Source: Megalobrama amblycephala
Lineage: Eukaryota > Chordata > Actinopteri > Cypriniformes > Xenocyprididae
NCBI RefSeq assembly: GCF_018812025.1
Contig: NC_063045.1
Location: 47,582,352-47,646,351 of the forward strand
Length of the DNA stretch: 64,000 nucleotides
Direction of reading: 5' to 3'
The position numbers and the translations under genes are program-made. Positions 60,247-64,000 of this stretch are shown piece after piece (the stretch's first letter is position 1; each line of letters opens with the position of its first letter). The notes under the pieces were generated by a model that ran no database searches, was not told the origin of the DNA, and saw only the letters and a program-made list of their open reading frames with translations.

Positions 60247-61147
60247 TAAAAGTACATATATACAGTGGACAAAGTAGATTTCTGCAAAATTCTATTTTTA
60301 AAATGCACAGCAAATACAAGTTACTGAAGAAAAAAAAACATACAGTAATCAAATAACATAACAGTTTCCCCAGACTTTTTGGGTGTAAAGTTACAGTGAT
60401 AAGGTAGGAACAAACCAAGTCGACGGTCGGCCATTGGGCAGTTTTTGTTCGTCGGCCGACTAAGTTTTCTCAGTGTGTTCCGCACCATCGCCAAAGAATA
60501 GGCCTACATAACAAGAAGCGACACTCAATAGAACGCTCCATTGCAACACCGGCACCCAGCAGCGGCCCTGCGTTTCCGCCATTTTGTGGTAAAAGCGAGT
60601 CAGTAGTCCACTAGTTTCTATGGCAATATCAGCTGCTTTGTTAAAACAAATGTACATTAGCCTAAAGCTGAAATCCAACCTGAATGATGATGATGACGCA
60701 GAATAAATAAAAGTGACATTCAAATCCTTTTAACAGTGTATTTTACAGACTTTGTGTTAAAGTCTTCCACTTTTTTTCACAAATCCTTGCTCTCTAGAAA
60801 CCCAGTCAGTTTGGGTTAAAATTCTTTGAAGTTCAAGTAGTAGCATTATAACACTGAATTAATACCAACATATGAAATTAAATTAAGGACATGCATCAGA
60901 AAAATTGTGAATGTTGGACAATAAATATATGAATATAACAGCTTGATTTTGCAGTGTTGTCTAATGTCCGTTAAAGCAAAAGTGTCCAAAAGTGGGAATT
61001 ATGCAATAACCACAGCAATGCATCATGTATTATAAGATTATGTTTGTAGCGTGACCCATTAAAACGTACAATATAGCCTATTTCAATTCAGACCTATTAC
61101 TACTCCACTAGGTCTGAAATATATTGTTCGCTGCAAACATGATTATC

Positions 61148-61970
61148 TTAAAGGAACACTCCACTTTTTTTGAAAATAGGCTCATTTTCCAACTCCCCTA
61201 GAGTTAAACAGTTGAGTTTTACCGTTTTCGAATCCATTCAGCCGATCTCCGGTTCTGGCGGTACCACTTTTAGCATAGCTTAGCATAGTTCATTGAATCT
61301 GATTAGACCGTTAGCATCGCGCTAAAAATGACCAAAGAGTTTAGATATTTTTCCTATTTAAAACTTGACTCTTCTGTAGTTAAATCGTGCACTAAGACCG
61401 ACGGAAAATAAAAAGTTGTGATTTTCTAGGCTGATATGGCTAGGAACTATACTCTCATTCCGGCGTAATAATCAAGGAACTTTGCTGCCGCTCCATGGCT
61501 GCAGCAGTGCAATGATATTACGCAGCGCCCGTGAGCCCCTGCTTGCACAGGGAACGTGCCTTGCAACCATGGAGACGTTTGTGAGAGACGCTGCGTAATA
61601 TCATTGCGCCTGCTGCAGCCATGATACGGCAGCAAAGTTCCTTGATTATTACGCCGGAATGAGAGTATAGTTCCTAGCCATATCAGCCTAGAAAATCGCA
61701 ACTTTTCATTTTCCGTCGGTCTTAGTACACGATTTAACTACAGAAGAGTCAAGTTTTAAATAGGAAAAATATCGAAACTCTTTGGTGAATTTTAAGCGCG
61801 ATGCTAACGGTCTAATCAGATTCAATGAACTATGCTAAGCTATGCTAAAAGTGGTACCGCCAGAACCGGAGATCGGCTGAATGGATTCGAAAACGGTAAA
61901 ACTCAACTGTTTAACTCTAGGGGAGTTGGAAAATGAGCCTATTTTCAAAAAAAGTGGAGTGTTCCTTTAA
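61148..61970. repeat. 823-bp near-perfect palindrome, TTAA-flanked
   Basis: Starts TTAAAGGAACACTCCACTTT and ends AAAGTGGAGTGTTCCTTTAA. Arms of about 380 bp (61148-61527 and 61589-61970) are nearly identical in inverted orientation around a 61-bp loop. The terminal TTAA suggests a TTAA-duplicating transposon. The frame at 61447-61701 spans the loop and is not a gene. Confidence 0.9.
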
Positions 61971-62892
61971 ATTTATTAATTATTAATTTACTATTAATAA
62001 ATGTGTAAAGTTGCATAAAATAGAAATACTCAATAAAGTAGGCTAACTACATTACCTCAGATGATTGAATGGTTGGATTCCACAACTGGTAAAATAAAAC
62101 ATATATAAGACAATGCAACATTTACTGTAGAAGCCATACAGTTTACTGGTGACAAAAAACAAAAAACAAAACAAAAAAAACCTGTTCTATTGCGCTTCTG
62201 ATTTGGCAGTGAAATTCGCAGATTTTGGGTGCGTAAGATGTGAAGGATTCTATGGACCAGTTAGTATTTTCACCCCATAATGGCAGCCGCGCTACCGGAG
62301 CGCCATCTAGTGGCTGTTACCCAAAAAGTGTCACCTCTTGGGTTCTATATTCTTTGCCGTCGCTGTGGTTGGTCCTCGTCTGCTTTTTTTGTCAGAGCTC
62401 GTCGGTAAGTCGGGCCATCTGATCATTTTGATTGGCTGTTCAGCTACTGCCACCTGCTGGTACAGAAAGGCATTTCATCTTACGCAGGCGCAGAACGGAC
62501 GTGCTACTTGGCTGTTGGCTGTCGAGCGTCGGTTTGGTGTGTCAGGCCAACTTTGGACCCAGACGCTGCCGATGTGAGCCAACGCCGCAGTCTGCTTTCG
62601 TCGCCACTAGTTCGTCGGCGTCGGCTTGGTGTGTTCCAGCCTTTAGTGCTGTGATGTTTCCTTATGGGGTGATATTAATGTTAATGCCATAATTTTAATA
62701 TTGACAGCCCTAATTACAATACAAAGGCCCCTTAATAAAATAAATAAAAACATATATTATTTTAGCGCTCTTTGTTGTCACTTGGTGCCAATTAAAATGG
62801 AAAAACAACTACAATATACCAATACACAATTTAAGTATATTAACTGTTCTGATAGACAGGGATAATTTGATCTCAATGAAAATTCGGTAATC

Positions 62893-63283
62893 ATTTAACC
62901 TGCATGACATTATTTTTTATGTGGAACATAAAATGTTGAAAAATGTTTTTTTTTTTTTCTTCTTTTCTTTTTTTTTTTTTTTGCAATGGAATGTCATACA
63001 ATGGAAGTCAATGTTTACCAAAACTGGTTTCCAACATTCTTCAAAATATCTTCTTTTGTGTTTTGCAGAAGAAAGTCAAGACAGGTTTGAAAAGACGTGA
63101 AGATGAGTAAATGATGACAGTGTTCATGTTTACATTTAAATATTTGGTAGACGCTTTTATCCAAAGTGGCTTGAATTGCATTTAAGACATTCATTACATC
63201 AGTTCATGCATTTCCCTGGGAATCGAACCTTCAACCTTGGCATTGTGTTCTTCATTTTTGGATGAACTATCTCTTTAAAGACA
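62893..63283. repeat. Composite inverted-end repeat with tRNA-like motif
   Basis: Ends resemble the TTCATCC...TTTGGATGAACT family. Internally, CGCTTTTATCCAAAGTGGCT and CCTGGGAATCGAACCTTCAA (63154-63238) form a block very common in cyprinid genomes, the second part looking like a tRNA T-arm. Poly(T) at 62947-62983. Confidence 0.5.
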
Positions 63284-64000
63284 GGTGAATCCAGTGGTGT
63301 TTCAAACCTAAGAGTGTGAGGATTGTTTAGAACATGACAGAACTACTGGTGAATACTACAGTTTTTGTGTATGCACAAAGATCTCACTGTCATGTCTGCC
63401 CTTTTCAAAATGGCACCCAAACATGTCAGATGAAAGGTCAGTGATCTCAGAATAGCATTGAAGACATCGCAAACATTTGACTTCAGCGTTAGCGCTATTA
63501 GATGTCCGTTTTGAAGTGTTTATTTGCCACGTTTTCTATTTATTTCATCTTTTGATATGTGAAGTTGTGATATGCAGGGATACTTAAAGCGGATGGAATC
63601 TGATCTCATCTACTGAATGGATGCTGGTAGATGACACCCCCTCCACCCTGTCTCGCCTCATGTCTCCATTTGCCTCACCTCCCTCCGTGGGTAGTTAAAA
63701 CAGATCGGTCCCCACAGCACAGACACAGCAGGTCAAGTGCACACCACAAACAGACCACTGTTAGCTTCACTCTCTGAGCAGATGTGGATAGTTGTAAATC
63801 ACACTAAATGGTACTCAACAGCAGAGGGTTTTCAAAAACATCTTTGTTACTCTCAATAATTTATCGACAAGACTCAGCGCTTACATTTATTTGTGGGTGG
63901 AAATATAATTGCAAGCCTGGAAAAATTCACTGTGTACTTTTAGCCAGCAGACTCAATTTTTGTATGTGTTTTTCCTTAAAAGTATTGCTATAATACACCT
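63284..64000. other. Gene-free DNA to window end
   Basis: No exon or repeat recognised. Confidence 0.4.

Larger units (their letters stand above)
59819..62712. mobile_element. hAT-type element, 2.9 kb with nested insertions
   Basis: The left end TAGGGCTGTCAA and right end TTGACAGCCCTA are exact complements. Flanking octamers ATTATAAT (59811-59818) and ATTACAAT (62713-62720) are an 8-bp target duplication with one change. Inside are a small inverted-end element (about 59889-60246), an 823-bp palindrome (61148-61970), and sequences with GTCGGCCGAC-like motifs near both sides. No transposase frame was recognised. Confidence 0.75.

Noticed and set aside
61447..61701. 84-codon frame across the palindrome loop
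   Set aside because: Lies within an inverted-repeat transposon and is a by-product of its symmetry.
1..64000. CRISPR array, phage, operon or other prokaryotic system
   Set aside because: Spliced gene, vertebrate-type repeats and eukaryotic retroelements throughout; no regularly spaced short repeats with unique spacers.

Overview
This is fish nuclear DNA, most likely from a cyprinid (carp, goldfish or zebrafish relatives). The evidence is a spliced gene for a fish-egg-lectin-like protein, AT-rich intergenic DNA full of (TG)n, (TA)n and (CCAT)n arrays, a DIRS retrotransposon, an L2/CR1-group LINE, a gammaretrovirus-like endogenous retrovirus, and dozens of short palindromic DNA transposons of types common in cyprinids. 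No bacterial, CRISPR or operon-like organisation is present. Only one host protein-coding gene can be supported; most open frames are chance ORFs or transposon remnants.

Layout. 1-43 kb is intergenic or intronic DNA without a recognisable host exon. It holds a LINE ORF fragment (4.1-4.3 kb), a 2.1-kb CCAT-based higher-order minisatellite (5.15-7.26 kb), long foldback elements (13.3-14.0 and 17.0-17.8 kb), several hAT-type elements with 8-bp target duplications (15.3, 23.7, 35.7 kb), many TTAA-flanked inverted-repeat elements, a tRNA-like repeat split by a hAT MITE (23.6-24.3 kb), and an exact-length 348-bp copy of a nearby segment inserted with a 31-bp target duplication (17.9-18.2 kb). 43.2-54.9 kb is a nest of retroelements. 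A 3'-truncated DIRS element on the minus strand was hit twice: by an endogenous retrovirus (43907-49225, 4-bp duplication GTCC) and by a probable solo LTR (51543-53817, 5-bp duplication CCTAT). The LTR was in turn hit by a 5'-truncated L2-like LINE (51890-53366). 55.5-57.5 kb is the five-exon lectin gene on the plus strand, with hAT-type MITEs in introns 1 and 2 and a TGA stop inside the last exon. 57.9-64 kb is again repeats, notably a 2.9-kb hAT element carrying a nearly perfect 823-bp palindrome.

The elements do not form a functional system together. Their value is as a layered record of insertions (DIRS, then ERV and LTR, then LINE), several with exact target duplications readable from the sequence. 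The observations most worth checking are the lectin premature stop, the ERV that kept both termini but lost its 5' LTR, and the templated 348-bp insertion.
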